This document shows, piece after piece, positions 38,389 to 47,190 of a DNA stretch of 64,000 nt (position 1 is its first letter; each line of letters opens with the position of its first letter). The stretch comes from Aquimarina sp. AU58 (GTDB lineage Bacteria; Bacteroidota; Bacteroidia; Flavobacteriales; Flavobacteriaceae), in the NCBI RefSeq assembly GCF_900312745.1, contig NZ_OMPD01000014.1:310001-374000 (forward strand), read 5' to 3'. The notes under the pieces are model-generated. The model saw only the letters and a list, made by a program, of their open reading frames with translations. It was not told where the DNA came from and ran no database searches. Position numbers and translations under genes: made by a program.

Positions 38389-39042
38389 CTGAAGAATACA
38401 TTATTCATATTCGATATCGATGGGACACTTACAGATAGTGTGCCTATGTATTTGATTTCGGTTACAAACTCGTTATTGGCACTAGGGATTTCTAATATAG
38501 ATACCGATTATGATAGGTATAAACATCATACCGATAGTTATGCATTGAGATATAACTACGAGCGCAATTTTAAGAAAGCCTTTCCCAAAGAACTATTAGA
38601 TGATTTTGAAATCGATTTGGTTGATCAAATGGGAATGTTTGATCCTGTAAAAGAAATTGATGGTGCCAAATCATTAATTCGGTTTTTTAAAGATAGTAAT
38701 ATTCCTTTTTGTTTTGCAACAGGCGCATTACCTAAACCGGCAATGATCAAATTAGATCAATGTGATATCTGGTATGATGAAAAACTATTGGCAACTTCAA
38801 AAACGCACGAGTCGAGAGAAGGTTTTGTTTTAGAAGCTATAGAAAGATCAAAAATGTATTATGGTAAAGAAAATTTTGACCATATCGTATCAATAGGAGA
38901 TGGTGTTTGGGATTTAAAAACGGCCCAAAATTTATCTCTTGATTTTGTAGGTATAGGAGATAAAAACAAGGCAAAACTTCTGGAAAACGGAGCTAAACAT
39001 TGCTTTTCTACCCTGTCAGCTTTCAAAAAATCATTGATCTAA
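38389..39042 (+). CDS. HAD-superfamily phosphatase with probable CTG start
   Basis: HAD motif I, FDIDGTLTDS, is encoded at 38410-38439, upstream of any ATG or GTG in this frame (first GTG 38440, first ATG 38446). An in-frame TAG at 38377 limits the gene, and the only plausible initiator before motif I is CTG at 38389, giving MKNTLFIFDIDGTLTDS, a typical HAD N-terminus. This yields 217 residues with motif IV SIGDGVWDLKTAQ; a GTG or ATG start would lose the nucleophile Asp. So this is a CTG start, a mutated ATG or a base error. The gene lies 17 bp after the TonB receptor and overlaps the next convergent gene by 4 bp. Phosphatase substrate is unknown. Confidence 0.75.
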   Translation: MKNTLFIFDIDGTLTDSVPMYLISVTNSLLALGISNIDTDYDRYKHHTDSYALRYNYERNFKKAFPKELLDDFEIDLVDQMGMFDPVKEIDGAKSLIRFFKDSNIPFCFATGALPKPAMIKLDQCDIWYDEKLLATSKTHESREGFVLEAIERSKMYYGKENFDHIVSIGDGVWDLKTAQNLSLDFVGIGDKNKAKLLENGAKHCFSTLSAFKKSLI

Positions 39043-39533
39043 TTTTTAGGAGCTCTTAGTTTTTGTATTAAGGCAGTATCAAATCCTTCTTTAAGTTTAG
39101 TGATTTCGGCTACATTTTCGTTAGGGATAGCAATGGATAATACATAATGCTTTATTTTCCAGCCATTAGCTGTTTTTTGAATAACACCGCTACCACGACA
39201 AATCCCCATTTGAGTATCTAATAGTTCATCAAACCAGGCAATATCACTTTCCTTTTGCACAAAAATATTTCTTTCAAGAGTAGAAAAACTCCAGGCTTTT
39301 CCTTTATCAAAATAGGGTTTAGCAAAGGCTTTAAATTCGCTGTTATTCCAATTTTCTGTAGCATCGGTACCTATAAAAATAGCATCTTCGGTCATAAGGC
39401 CAAAATACGCTTCAAAATTGGCATCGGCTGCAGCTTTGTGCCATTGCTCAAGAGTAGTATTTATTTCAGTATTTTGTTGTGCAAAACAAAAACTATAGAC
39501 GAATAGTAGTAAAAATAGGATTGACTTTTGCAT
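39039..39533 (-). CDS. Exported SnoaL/NTF2-like protein (DUF4440)
   Basis: A 164-residue protein with a signal peptide (SILFLLLFVYSFCFAQ) followed by an NTF2-like alpha-beta cone fold. The LEQWHKAAADANFEAYF and MTEDAIFIGTDATENW segments match DUF4440/SnoaL-like proteins, which include small cyclases, isomerases and catalytically unassigned members. No catalytic residues can be assigned. It is the second gene of a minus-strand pair after a lipoprotein gene 16 bp upstream, and converges on the HAD gene. Confidence 0.85.
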   Translation of the reverse strand: MQKSILFLLLFVYSFCFAQQNTEINTTLEQWHKAAADANFEAYFGLMTEDAIFIGTDATENWNNSEFKAFAKPYFDKGKAWSFSTLERNIFVQKESDIAWFDELLDTQMGICRGSGVIQKTANGWKIKHYVLSIAIPNENVAEITKLKEGFDTALIQKLRAPKN

Positions 39534-39548
39534 ACGTTTAATGTTTAA

Positions 39549-40082
39549 TTAGTTCTCTTGGTCTTCAAGTTCTCTTAAAAGTTCTTTTTCAATATTTTCC
39601 GGAATTGCTAATGACAATTCATTTAATTGTATGATCAAACTATTATAAGCTTTAATTAGCCTTGTATTAGCTTCCATAACCATATCCGAATCTTTATTTT
39701 TCTTTTCAGAAAGTAGTTTTAGTAAACCTATTTCAGTAGATAGAACACTAATTCGAGAGTTAATAGTATTTATATTTAAATCTTCAGAAAGGTTTTCTTT
39801 AAATGTGCTTACTAGCAAATCTATACTATCAACATGTTTGTTTACGTAGAAAGCATTTTCATTACGTAGTATAGTTATAAAACTTCTGAGATTTTGAAAA
39901 TCTTCAAAAATTTCAAGACTTCTTTCAGCTTCCGGAGAAAGTTTCAGAAGGTTTAATTTAATTTTTTCTTTAGAAAGACTATCAAGCTTAGCAACAGGGG
40001 CTTTTCCTTGTGTATTGGTGTTTTTTTCACTTTGACATCCAAAACAAAGTAATGTAATCCCTAAAAAGAAAAATAGTCGCAT
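39549..40082 (-). CDS. Small helical lipoprotein
   Basis: A 177-residue protein with a lipoprotein signal (FFLGITLLCFGC, Cys about 16). The mature part is helical and rich in Lys, Glu and Leu, with likely coiled-coil stretches (EKIKLNLLKLSPEAERSLEIF) and no domain I recognise. A gap of 16 bp separates it from the downstream NTF2-like gene, so they are probably one transcript. Confidence 0.75.
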   Translation of the reverse strand: MRLFFFLGITLLCFGCQSEKNTNTQGKAPVAKLDSLSKEKIKLNLLKLSPEAERSLEIFEDFQNLRSFITILRNENAFYVNKHVDSIDLLVSTFKENLSEDLNINTINSRISVLSTEIGLLKLLSEKKNKDSDMVMEANTRLIKAYNSLIIQLNELSLAIPENIEKELLRELEDQEN

Positions 40083-40444
40083 TGTATGTTTTTTAATAAG
40101 AACTCAAAAATAGGGTATTTATGTCAAAATGATAGTAAAGTGATCGCCAAATAGAATAGATATTAAAATTTGTATACTTGTTTAGACTTCTTATGTATTT
40201 TATTTCTTGAGTATCGTAAACCTTACTGGATTAGTGTTTTTTTAATCCTTTTTTCACATCAGAATATCCATATACAAAAGGAATAGTAAATTTTTATTAT
40301 CAATTATCTTCAATAGCCTAACGAATTCTAATTAGATCCTTATGAATTCTAAATAGAGCTAAATTTTAAAAACTACACAAGTTACTTTTGCGATGATTTT
40401 TTTTATTTAAACTAACACAAACACAAATCACTTACTTAAACCTC
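40083..40444. promoter_or_regulatory. 362-bp divergent upstream region
   Basis: It separates the lipoprotein gene (minus) from the T9SS metalloprotease gene (plus). TACTTTTG (40383-40390) is an exact -7 box 55 bp before the protease start. No operator palindrome stands out. Confidence 0.5.
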
Positions 40445-43400
40445 ATGATCATGAAAAATTTAAACTTTAATGAGAGGATGTTTTCTGGCATATTTAAAAA
40501 GACGTATATAATAGTCTTTTTATTGATTCTTTCTTTTTCTTCTTTTGCACAAGATAAGAAAGAAGTTGTTATAGGAACTGTAAACAGCTTCTCAGAATTA
40601 GTATTTTCGAATAAGTCAAGAAATAGCAACTTTACTATTAAACTATCCGATAAAGAATCATACAATCTTAAGATTAATGTTAAAAAGAATACTGTAGATG
40701 GGTATTTTGTAACTGGTAATGTTTTGATTAGTAGTGTTAAATCTACTGCTACAACAGAGCCTGTTTTTAGTTTTACTAAAAACGACGGAAAAATATCTGG
40801 AGAGATTATCTTTTATGATCAGAAAAAAGCATTTAAAATTTCTACCAATGATCATGGAGAAGTACTGGCGAGTAATCAAAATATTCATAGTATACTATGT
40901 GTAGATTTCGAACAAGAAAAAGCTGCTGTTAATGATGATTCTGGTGTAATTATTCCACAAAAAGCACAAATACAATTAGAGAGCCTTCCCGGAGCATCTC
41001 ATGTTATCTATCTTGATTTTGATGGAGAAGTAGTGTCTGGAACTCGTTGGGCTGGAGGTAGAACTATTAATGCTCAACCAGCAGGATTTAGTGATGAAAA
41101 AATTCTTGCGGTATGGAGGATTATGGTAGATGATTTTAATCCTTTTAATATAAACGTGACGACCAGAAGAGATGTATTTGATGCTACTCCAAAAAACCAA
41201 AGAATGATGGCGATATTTACGCCTACAAACGATGCAGCTCCCGGGTCTGGAGGAGTAGCGTATCTAAATTCTTTTAGTTGGAATTCTGACGATCCATGTT
41301 GGGTGTTTAACCTGGGAACAAGAACAGCCGGAGAAACAGGGTCTCACGAGGTAGGACATACTTTGGGATTAGGACACGATGGAACAAGATCTGGAACCAC
41401 ATATTATTCGGGACATGGGCAGTGGAGTCCAATTATGGGTTGGAGTGCTAATAAAACATTAGGTCATTGGAGTAAAGGAGAATATAATAATGCCAATAAT
41501 ACTGAGAATGATTTAGCAATTATTTCAAATTCTAGAAATGGTTTTGGGTATAAAAAAGATGATCATGGAAATACTATAAATAATGCTACAGAATTAGTAT
41601 CCGATACTAATGGAAATGTATCTAAAGCAGATAACGAAGGAATCATTGAAAGAACATCGGATAAAGATGTATTCTCTTTTCAAACTTCTGGAGGAGAGGT
41701 GAGTTTTTCTTTTGACCCAAATCCATACCATCCAAATTTAAATATTAAAGCAAGGTTATTAAATAGTAATGGAGAAGAAGTTACATTCTCTGATCCACAA
41801 GGCTTAAAAGCATCAATAAGTACTACTTTACAAAGTGGTAAATATTATATCGAAATAGATGGAGTAGGAGAAGGAAACCTATCTACAGGTTATTCTGATT
41901 ACTCTTCTTTAGGGTTGTTTTCGATTTCTGGAAAGTATCCTAAAGAAAGTGATACAGATACCGAAGCCCCAAGTGTTCCAACAAATTTATCGGCTTCAAA
42001 TGTTGAAGAAACATCATTGTCTTTATCATGGGTAGCCTCTACAGATAATGTTGGAGTAACAGGGTATGATGTATATCAGGGAGATGTAAAAATTACCAGC
42101 GTTAGTGGTACCTCTTATAATGTTACCGGGTTGACCGCAAATACTACATATGAATTTAGAGTAAAGGCTAAAGATGCTGCGGGAAATACTTCCGGGTTTA
42201 GCAATACAGTATCGGTTACTACTAAAGAAGCTACAGATACCGAAGCTCCGAGTGTTCCAACAAATTTATCGGCTTCAAATGTTGAAGAAACATCATTGTC
42301 TTTATCATGGGTAGCCTCTACAGATAATGTTGGAGTAACAGGGTATGATGTATATCAGGGGGATGTAAAAATTACCAGTGTTAGTGGTACCTCTTATAAT
42401 GTTACCGGGTTGACCGCAAATACTACATATGAATTTAGAGTAAAGGCCAAAGATGCTGCGGGAAATACTTCCGGGTTTAGCAATACAGTATCGGTTACTA
42501 CTAAAGAAGCTACAGATACCGAAGCTCCGAGTGTTCCAACAAATTTATCGGCTTCAAATGTCGAGGAAACATCATTGTCTTTATCATGGGTAGCTTCTAC
42601 AGATAATGTTGGAGTAACAGGGTATGATGTTTACCAGGGAAATGTAAAAATTACCAGTGTTAGTAGTACCTCTTATAATGTTACCGGGTTGACCGCAAAT
42701 ACTACATATGAATTTAGAGTAAAGGCCAAAGATGCTGCGGGAAATACTTCCGGGTTTAGCAATACAGTATCGGTTACTACCAAAGAAGCTACAGATACCG
42801 AAGCTCCGAGTGTTCCAACAAATTTATCGGCTTCAAATGTTGAAGAAACATCATTGTCTTTATCATGGGGAGCTTCTACAGATAATGTTGGAGTAACAGT
42901 ATATGATGTTTACCAGGGAAATGTAAAAATTACTAGTGTTAGTAGTACCTCTTATAATGTTACCGGGTTGACCGCAAATACTACATATGAGTTTAAAGTA
43001 AAGGCTAGAGATGCTGCAGGAAATACTTCCGGGTTTAGCAATACAGTATCGGTTACTACAAAAGAAGGAAGTACAACAGATATCTGCGAAGGCGTGCAGA
43101 CATGGGTATCTGGAGTAAGTTATGCTATTGGAGATCGAGTAATTTACAGGGGTTATGTTTATGAAAGAACTGCCAACGGATGGATAAAACTAGGAAAATG
43201 TAATGCTAGTCTTTGTGAAGGAGTAGATACTTGGGTATCGGGAGTACGTTATAATATAGGAGATCAAGTAGTATATAGAGGTAATCTATGGGAACGTGGT
43301 GCAAGAAGATGGATACTTGTTTCATCTTGTAGTGAACAAGCGAACAAATTTGATTCAGTTGCTCCGCCACAAAAGATGAGTGTGTATCCTAATCCAATAA

Positions 43401-43594
43401 GTGGAAGTGTGCTAAATATTGTTTTTAATCCTTCTCAAGAAGCAACCTATAGTATTTATAATCTATTAGGAAAAATAGTGTCTAGTGGTTATTTTAAGTC
43501 TTCTGTACAGATAGATCATTTGCAAACAGGAACATATATCTTGAAAGTTACTTCGGATAAAACACAGCATATTACTCGATTTGTAAAAGAATAG
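40445..43594 (+). CDS. T9SS-secreted zinc metalloprotease with four FN3 repeats
   Basis: A 1049-residue protein (an ATG two codons later is equally possible). A signal peptide (about 1-36) and a beta-rich N-terminal domain (40-150) lead to a metzincin-type catalytic domain with HEVGHTLGLGHD, zinc ligands H301, H305 and H311, catalytic E302 and a Met-turn in PIMGWSA. Four FN3 domains (505-876) follow, encoded by 279-bp tandem DNA repeats. Next come two Cys-bounded carbohydrate-binding-like modules (about 880-965, CEGVxxWVSGVxYxIGDxV) and a T9SS sorting domain (about 975-1049). It is secreted across the outer membrane, probably to degrade extracellular protein. A strong terminator follows. Confidence 0.94.
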   Translation: MIMKNLNFNERMFSGIFKKTYIIVFLLILSFSSFAQDKKEVVIGTVNSFSELVFSNKSRNSNFTIKLSDKESYNLKINVKKNTVDGYFVTGNVLISSVKSTATTEPVFSFTKNDGKISGEIIFYDQKKAFKISTNDHGEVLASNQNIHSILCVDFEQEKAAVNDDSGVIIPQKAQIQLESLPGASHVIYLDFDGEVVSGTRWAGGRTINAQPAGFSDEKILAVWRIMVDDFNPFNINVTTRRDVFDATPKNQRMMAIFTPTNDAAPGSGGVAYLNSFSWNSDDPCWVFNLGTRTAGETGSHEVGHTLGLGHDGTRSGTTYYSGHGQWSPIMGWSANKTLGHWSKGEYNNANNTENDLAIISNSRNGFGYKKDDHGNTINNATELVSDTNGNVSKADNEGIIERTSDKDVFSFQTSGGEVSFSFDPNPYHPNLNIKARLLNSNGEEVTFSDPQGLKASISTTLQSGKYYIEIDGVGEGNLSTGYSDYSSLGLFSISGKYPKESDTDTEAPSVPTNLSASNVEETSLSLSWVASTDNVGVTGYDVYQGDVKITSVSGTSYNVTGLTANTTYEFRVKAKDAAGNTSGFSNTVSVTTKEATDTEAPSVPTNLSASNVEETSLSLSWVASTDNVGVTGYDVYQGDVKITSVSGTSYNVTGLTANTTYEFRVKAKDAAGNTSGFSNTVSVTTKEATDTEAPSVPTNLSASNVEETSLSLSWVASTDNVGVTGYDVYQGNVKITSVSSTSYNVTGLTANTTYEFRVKAKDAAGNTSGFSNTVSVTTKEATDTEAPSVPTNLSASNVEETSLSLSWGASTDNVGVTVYDVYQGNVKITSVSSTSYNVTGLTANTTYEFKVKARDAAGNTSGFSNTVSVTTKEGSTTDICEGVQTWVSGVSYAIGDRVIYRGYVYERTANGWIKLGKCNASLCEGVDTWVSGVRYNIGDQVVYRGNLWERGARRWILVSSCSEQANKFDSVAPPQKMSVYPNPISGSVLNIVFNPSQEATYSIYNLLGKIVSSGYFKSSVQIDHLQTGTYILKVTSDKTQHITRFVKE
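41957..43072 (+). repeat. Four tandem 279-bp repeats coding FN3 domains
   Basis: Units start at 41957, 42236, 42515 and 42794, each 279 bp (93 codons). Units 1-3 are almost identical in DNA and unit 4 has more changes. The pattern suggests recent tandem amplification or slippage and could vary in copy number between strains. Confidence 0.93.
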
Positions 43595-43652
43595 AGAAAG
43601 ATGAAAAACTAAAAAAATAGACTTTTATACTTAGGTTAGTCTACAGAATTTA

Positions 43653-43692
43653 AAAACAGCTATAGTTAAATGGTCGCTATAGCTGTTTTTTT
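43653..43692 (+). terminator. Intrinsic terminator of the metalloprotease gene
   Basis: Arms AAAACAGCTATAG and CTATAGCTGTTTT surround an 11-base loop, followed by a T run (to about 43692), 59 bp after the stop. It may also serve the convergent mod operon. Confidence 0.85.
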
Positions 43693-43750
43693 TGAATTCA
43701 TTTTTCAACCTTTGTATTGTGTAGTATAGTTATATTATATAAGGTTATGA

Positions 43751-44626
43751 TTAATTTATTTTCTGTAATAAAGGGTTAAATGCTTTTGAAGCAACAATTA
43801 CTTTGTCTCCCACAGTTATTGTTTTTATGTCGTCGTCTTCAGCAACTATTTTTACAAAATTTGACCCTATCAAAATGGTAACAATATAAATTATATCTTC
43901 TTTTTCAATTTGAATTATTTCTCCCGAAAATTGAAATTTCCCACTTATTTGTTTTGTAGTAAATACTTCAATAGGTTTTCCTTGTCTAATTATTTTTCCA
44001 TTTTTAATACTAAATACGGTATCAGACATTTTTATGACTTCGCCTATCTCATGGCTTATAAGTATAGTAGTTAAATTAAATTGTTTATGTACTTTAAGGA
44101 TATAGTCTTGCAGTTTTGTGCGCATTTTTATATCCAATGCAGAAAGAGGCTCATCCAACATTAAAATCTCTGGTTTTCTTACCAATGCCCTGGCTAAGGC
44201 TACTCTTTGTTTTTGCCCCCCTGAAAGATTTAAGGGTTTACGATCTTGTAGATCACCTAATTCGATAATATCTATGAGTTCATTAACAATTTCTTTGTCT
44301 TGTCCTTTTTCTACTGCAAAAAGAAGATTTTCTTTTACAGTCATATTAGGAAACAAGGCATAATCCTGAAACACAAATCCAATTTTTCGTTGTTGGGGTT
44401 TTAGACAAATCCCATTTTTGGTGTCAAGCCATGTGTTTTGGTTTACTGTAATCCGTCCTTCATTTGCTTGTAATAATCCGGCAATCATTCTAAGTATAGA
44501 AGTTTTACCGGCTCCAGAGTCTCCATATAACGTAACTAATTGACCTTGCTCTATATTGATGCTAATATCAAGTTGCATTGCTCCATTTGCTGCTGTTAAT
44601 TCTTTTTGCAAAGCTATATGTATCAT
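43751..44626 (-). CDS. modC: Molybdate ABC transporter ATP-binding protein
   Basis: A 291-residue ATPase with Walker A GDSGAGKTS (about 35-43), signature LSGGQKQRVALARAL, Walker B EILMLDEPLSALD and switch His in ILISHEIGEV. A single C-terminal TOBE/Mop-like domain (about 230-291) makes it shorter than enterobacterial ModC with its longer Mop region. It energises molybdate (or tungstate) import with ModB. It is the last gene of a four-gene operon, overlapping modB by 4 bp. Confidence 0.93.
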   Translation of the reverse strand: MIHIALQKELTAANGAMQLDISINIEQGQLVTLYGDSGAGKTSILRMIAGLLQANEGRITVNQNTWLDTKNGICLKPQQRKIGFVFQDYALFPNMTVKENLLFAVEKGQDKEIVNELIDIIELGDLQDRKPLNLSGGQKQRVALARALVRKPEILMLDEPLSALDIKMRTKLQDYILKVHKQFNLTTILISHEIGEVIKMSDTVFSIKNGKIIRQGKPIEVFTTKQISGKFQFSGEIIQIEKEDIIYIVTILIGSNFVKIVAEDDDIKTITVGDKVIVASKAFNPLLQKIN

Positions 44627-45297
44627 TTCCAGAATCGTTTTAAATATCCACCATTAACCAGGTATACCAGTAATAAGATGCTAAATGTAATTGCAAATAA
44701 TATAAGCGAATACCAATTTGCTACATCATAATTAAGAGCCTCTACCTCATCATAAATAGCAATAGAGGCCACTTTTGTTTTTCCTGGCATATTACCACCG
44801 ATCATTAATACAACGCCAAATTCACCAATGGTGTGAGCAAAAGCCAATACAACTCCTGTGAGTAATGATGGTTTTATATTGGGAAGTAATACCTTGAAAA
44901 GAGTTGTGATTTTAGATTTTCCTAAGACATAGGATGCTTCTGTTATTGATGAGGGTAAATTTGAAAATCCAGCTTGGATGGGGTGCACCATGAATGGTAA
45001 ACTATAAATAATCGATGCAAGAATAAGTCCTTTGAATGAAAAAATAAGTTGTATCCCAAGATATTCATTTAACCAACTTCCAAAAGCATTTGCAGGACTA
45101 AAAGCCACTAGCATATAAAACCCTAAAACGGTTGGAGGTAAAACCAAAGGCATACTTACCAGAGTTTCTAATAATGGTTTTACTCTAGATTTTGTGTGAG
45201 CAAGCCAATAGGATAGAGGGATAGAAATAACCAATAGCAAAAGCGTGGTAACTAATGCCAGTTTAAACGTTAATACTAAAGGTTGCCAATCCATCAT
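44623..45297 (-). CDS. modB: Molybdate ABC transporter permease
   Basis: A 224-residue inner-membrane permease with five to six helices. The EAA-loop segment SSITEASYVLGKSKITTLFKVLLP (about 117-140) contacts ModC. The VLPPTVLGFYMLVAF motif near residue 55 is typical of ModB. It overlaps modC and the upstream TOBE gene by 4 bp each, which indicates tight translational coupling. Confidence 0.93.
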   Translation of the reverse strand: MMDWQPLVLTFKLALVTTLLLLVISIPLSYWLAHTKSRVKPLLETLVSMPLVLPPTVLGFYMLVAFSPANAFGSWLNEYLGIQLIFSFKGLILASIIYSLPFMVHPIQAGFSNLPSSITEASYVLGKSKITTLFKVLLPNIKPSLLTGVVLAFAHTIGEFGVVLMIGGNMPGKTKVASIAIYDEVEALNYDVANWYSLILFAITFSILLLVYLVNGGYLKRFWK

Positions 45298-45692
45298 TCT
45301 GATAACATTATTTCGGTGGTTTTAATCATGGCTGTGATTTTTTCGCCAATTTCTAATTGTAATTGATCAACAGCATCAGAAGTAATGATTGCAGTTAGAT
45401 GCCCAACAGTAGAATCAATAGTCAACGTACTTAATAATGTTCCTTTTTTTATATTAATAATCTCTCCGATAGCTTTATTCTGTATACTTAAAGAATGTTC
45501 TACCCCTTTTCCAACAATTACCTCTGTTTCTTTAAAAATCATTTTAATATGATTTCCTTGTTTTAAATAGGAAGCTGTATCGGGTGTTTCAATTATAATA
45601 GTATTAAAATTAATAGTTCCGACATGAACAGTTACCAATGATAAACTACCATTAGTTTTTATAGACATTATTTCCCCCTGTAGGACATTCAT
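45294..45692 (-). CDS. Stand-alone TOBE/Mop-domain molybdate-binding protein
   Basis: A 132-residue cytosolic protein made of two TOBE/Mop-like units (about 1-68 and 69-132). Each has a GxI/VxxIKxGxLxxxVTVxxGxxxLxAxIT-type pattern (second copy GEIINIKKGTLLSTLTID). Such proteins bind molybdate oxyanions inside the cell as storage or sensor domains. It lies between modA (4-bp gap) and modB (4-bp overlap). In many bacteria the two Mop units are fused to ModC, so here they look split off, with one TOBE unit left on ModC. Confidence 0.85.
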   Translation of the reverse strand: MNVLQGEIMSIKTNGSLSLVTVHVGTINFNTIIIETPDTASYLKQGNHIKMIFKETEVIVGKGVEHSLSIQNKAIGEIINIKKGTLLSTLTIDSTVGHLTAIITSDAVDQLQLEIGEKITAMIKTTEIMLSE

Positions 45693-45695
45693 AGA

Positions 45696-46445
45696 TCAAT
45701 TTTCTTTTGTTGAATAACCAAAATTTTCGAGAATTTTTCTCGCGTCTGCAGAAGATAAAAAGTTATAAAACTTTTCTGCATCCCCTTGATTCTTTTGGTT
45801 AAGAATAACAACTCCTTGAGCAATTGCAGAGTAATCTATATCTTCTAGATCAATCCATTTGCCTTTATTGCTCATTTCTTGAGATAAAACTACGGATTTT
45901 GAAGTAAAACCAATTTCTGCCGATTTTGAAATAATAAACTGATTAGTTTGTAAGATACTTTCTCCGTATACCAATTTATCTTTTACATTTTCATAAAGGT
46001 CATGGTTTTTTAAAACTTCTATTGTAGCCAGACCATAGGGAGCCATTTTAGGATTTGCAAGCGCGATATGGTGTATCTTCGCACTTTTAAGGACTTCTAG
46101 AGATGGATCAATAGTATCAATCATTGACCACATAACCAATTTTCCATAGCCGTAGATTTTTGGTGTTTTGATAGTAAAACCTGTATCAAATAATTCTTTT
46201 GGATATTTCATATCGGCAGAAACAAATACATCAAAAGGAGCACCTTCTTTAATTTGCGCAGTTAATTTTCCTGATGAGCTTATAATAAGATCACAAGCAA
46301 TACCGGTTTGATTTGTAAAAGTCTTGGATAGCTCTTTCATTGCAAATTGCATATTTGCAGCTACAGCAATAGTTAATTTTTTTTCTTGATTTTTCTGACA
46401 TGCTGTTATCAAATATATAAGAAGTATAAATATTGCTTTTTTCAT
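45696..46445 (-). CDS. modA: Molybdate-binding lipoprotein of the ABC importer
   Basis: The ATG at 46445 opens a lipoprotein signal (KAIFILLIYLITAC, Cys about 16), so the 249-residue version is preferred over an in-frame ATG 57 bp earlier. The mature protein is a type II periplasmic binding protein with LTIAVAANMQFAMKELSKTF, LIISSSGKLTAQIKEGAPFD and YGLATIEVLKN, the usual ModA motifs. It captures molybdate outside the inner membrane. It is the first gene of the mod operon; a -7-like TATCTTTA lies about 30 bp upstream. No molybdenum cofactor genes are in the window. Confidence 0.92.
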   Translation of the reverse strand: MKKAIFILLIYLITACQKNQEKKLTIAVAANMQFAMKELSKTFTNQTGIACDLIISSSGKLTAQIKEGAPFDVFVSADMKYPKELFDTGFTIKTPKIYGYGKLVMWSMIDTIDPSLEVLKSAKIHHIALANPKMAPYGLATIEVLKNHDLYENVKDKLVYGESILQTNQFIISKSAEIGFTSKSVVLSQEMSNKGKWIDLEDIDYSAIAQGVVILNQKNQGDAEKFYNFLSSADARKILENFGYSTKEN

Positions 46446-46621
46446 TTTTTGTAACTGTTCTCCTGTATTACTTTTCTGTAAAGATAACAACTCAACAAGC
46501 AATCACGTGTAGAGATCGAGTACTATCTATGTTACTTTTTTATCTAAAGTAATTTTTATAACACAAATCATGATGTGATGGTATTTCTTCATATAACTTT
46601 TATAGTATTGACCGTTGCAGT

Positions 46622-47059
46622 TTATTTTGCATACACATTAGGATCAAATTTCTCCATATAAATTTCTGGTTTTGGAAGCTTTGTAAATCCGTATTTTTCA
46701 TATAGCCATTCGGCAGTACTTGTTAACAAAATCCAACGTCTCAAATTTTGTAAATTAGAATGTCCCATGATGGTTTCCATTAGCCATTTACTTAATCCTA
46801 ATTTTCTATACTCTTTGAGGATAAAAATATCTCCTAAATAAGCAATTGTTGAATAATCCGAAATCACTCTTGCATACCCAATCTGTTTCTGCTCAGAATA
46901 AATCCCAAAATTAAGAGAATTCTCTATTGATACTTTTACTGTATCATATGAAATACCATCACTCCATCCTGATTCATTTGTTAGAAAATTATATATCAAT
47001 AAAACATCCAACTTGTTCTTATCTGTTGAGATGCTGTAGTTTTCCTTAGATACTTCCAT
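46622..47059 (-). CDS. GNAT-family acetyltransferase
   Basis: A 145-residue N-acetyltransferase using the ATG at 47059. The acetyl-CoA binding region appears as LGDIFILKEYRKLGLSKWLME (motif A, R-x-x-G-x-S), preceded by GYARVISDYSTIAY. It acetylates an unknown amine; the WLYEKYGFTKL segment is family-typical. It lies 131 bp after the MBL-fold gene on the same strand, with a terminator between them. Confidence 0.87.
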   Translation of the reverse strand: MEVSKENYSISTDKNKLDVLLIYNFLTNESGWSDGISYDTVKVSIENSLNFGIYSEQKQIGYARVISDYSTIAYLGDIFILKEYRKLGLSKWLMETIMGHSNLQNLRRWILLTSTAEWLYEKYGFTKLPKPEIYMEKFDPNVYAK

Positions 47060-47133
47060 GTTTTTAGTTTTGACCTGCAATATGATCGAATCCATTACTT
47101 TTGAGGATACAAAGTACCGAAATTAAACGAAAA

Positions 47134-47161
47134 AGCGATTTAAGAGTGAACTTAAATCGCT
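47134..47161 (-). terminator. Intrinsic terminator of the MBL-fold gene
   Basis: Arms AGCGATTTAAG and CTTAAATCGCT around AGTGAA pair perfectly. On the minus strand they are followed by a T-rich run (CTTTTTCGTTT), 30 bp after the stop of the MBL-fold gene. Confidence 0.8.
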
Positions 47162-47190
47162 ATTATTTGTGTATTATTATCAAAAGAAAT

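Noticed and set aside
41957-43072. Regularly spaced direct repeats that could be taken for a CRISPR array
   Set aside because: The 279-bp units are in frame, encode FN3 domains and have no short unique spacers.
46446-46621. Molybdenum-cofactor riboswitch upstream of modA
   Set aside because: I found no extended multi-stem structure; only a short AT-rich spacer is seen.
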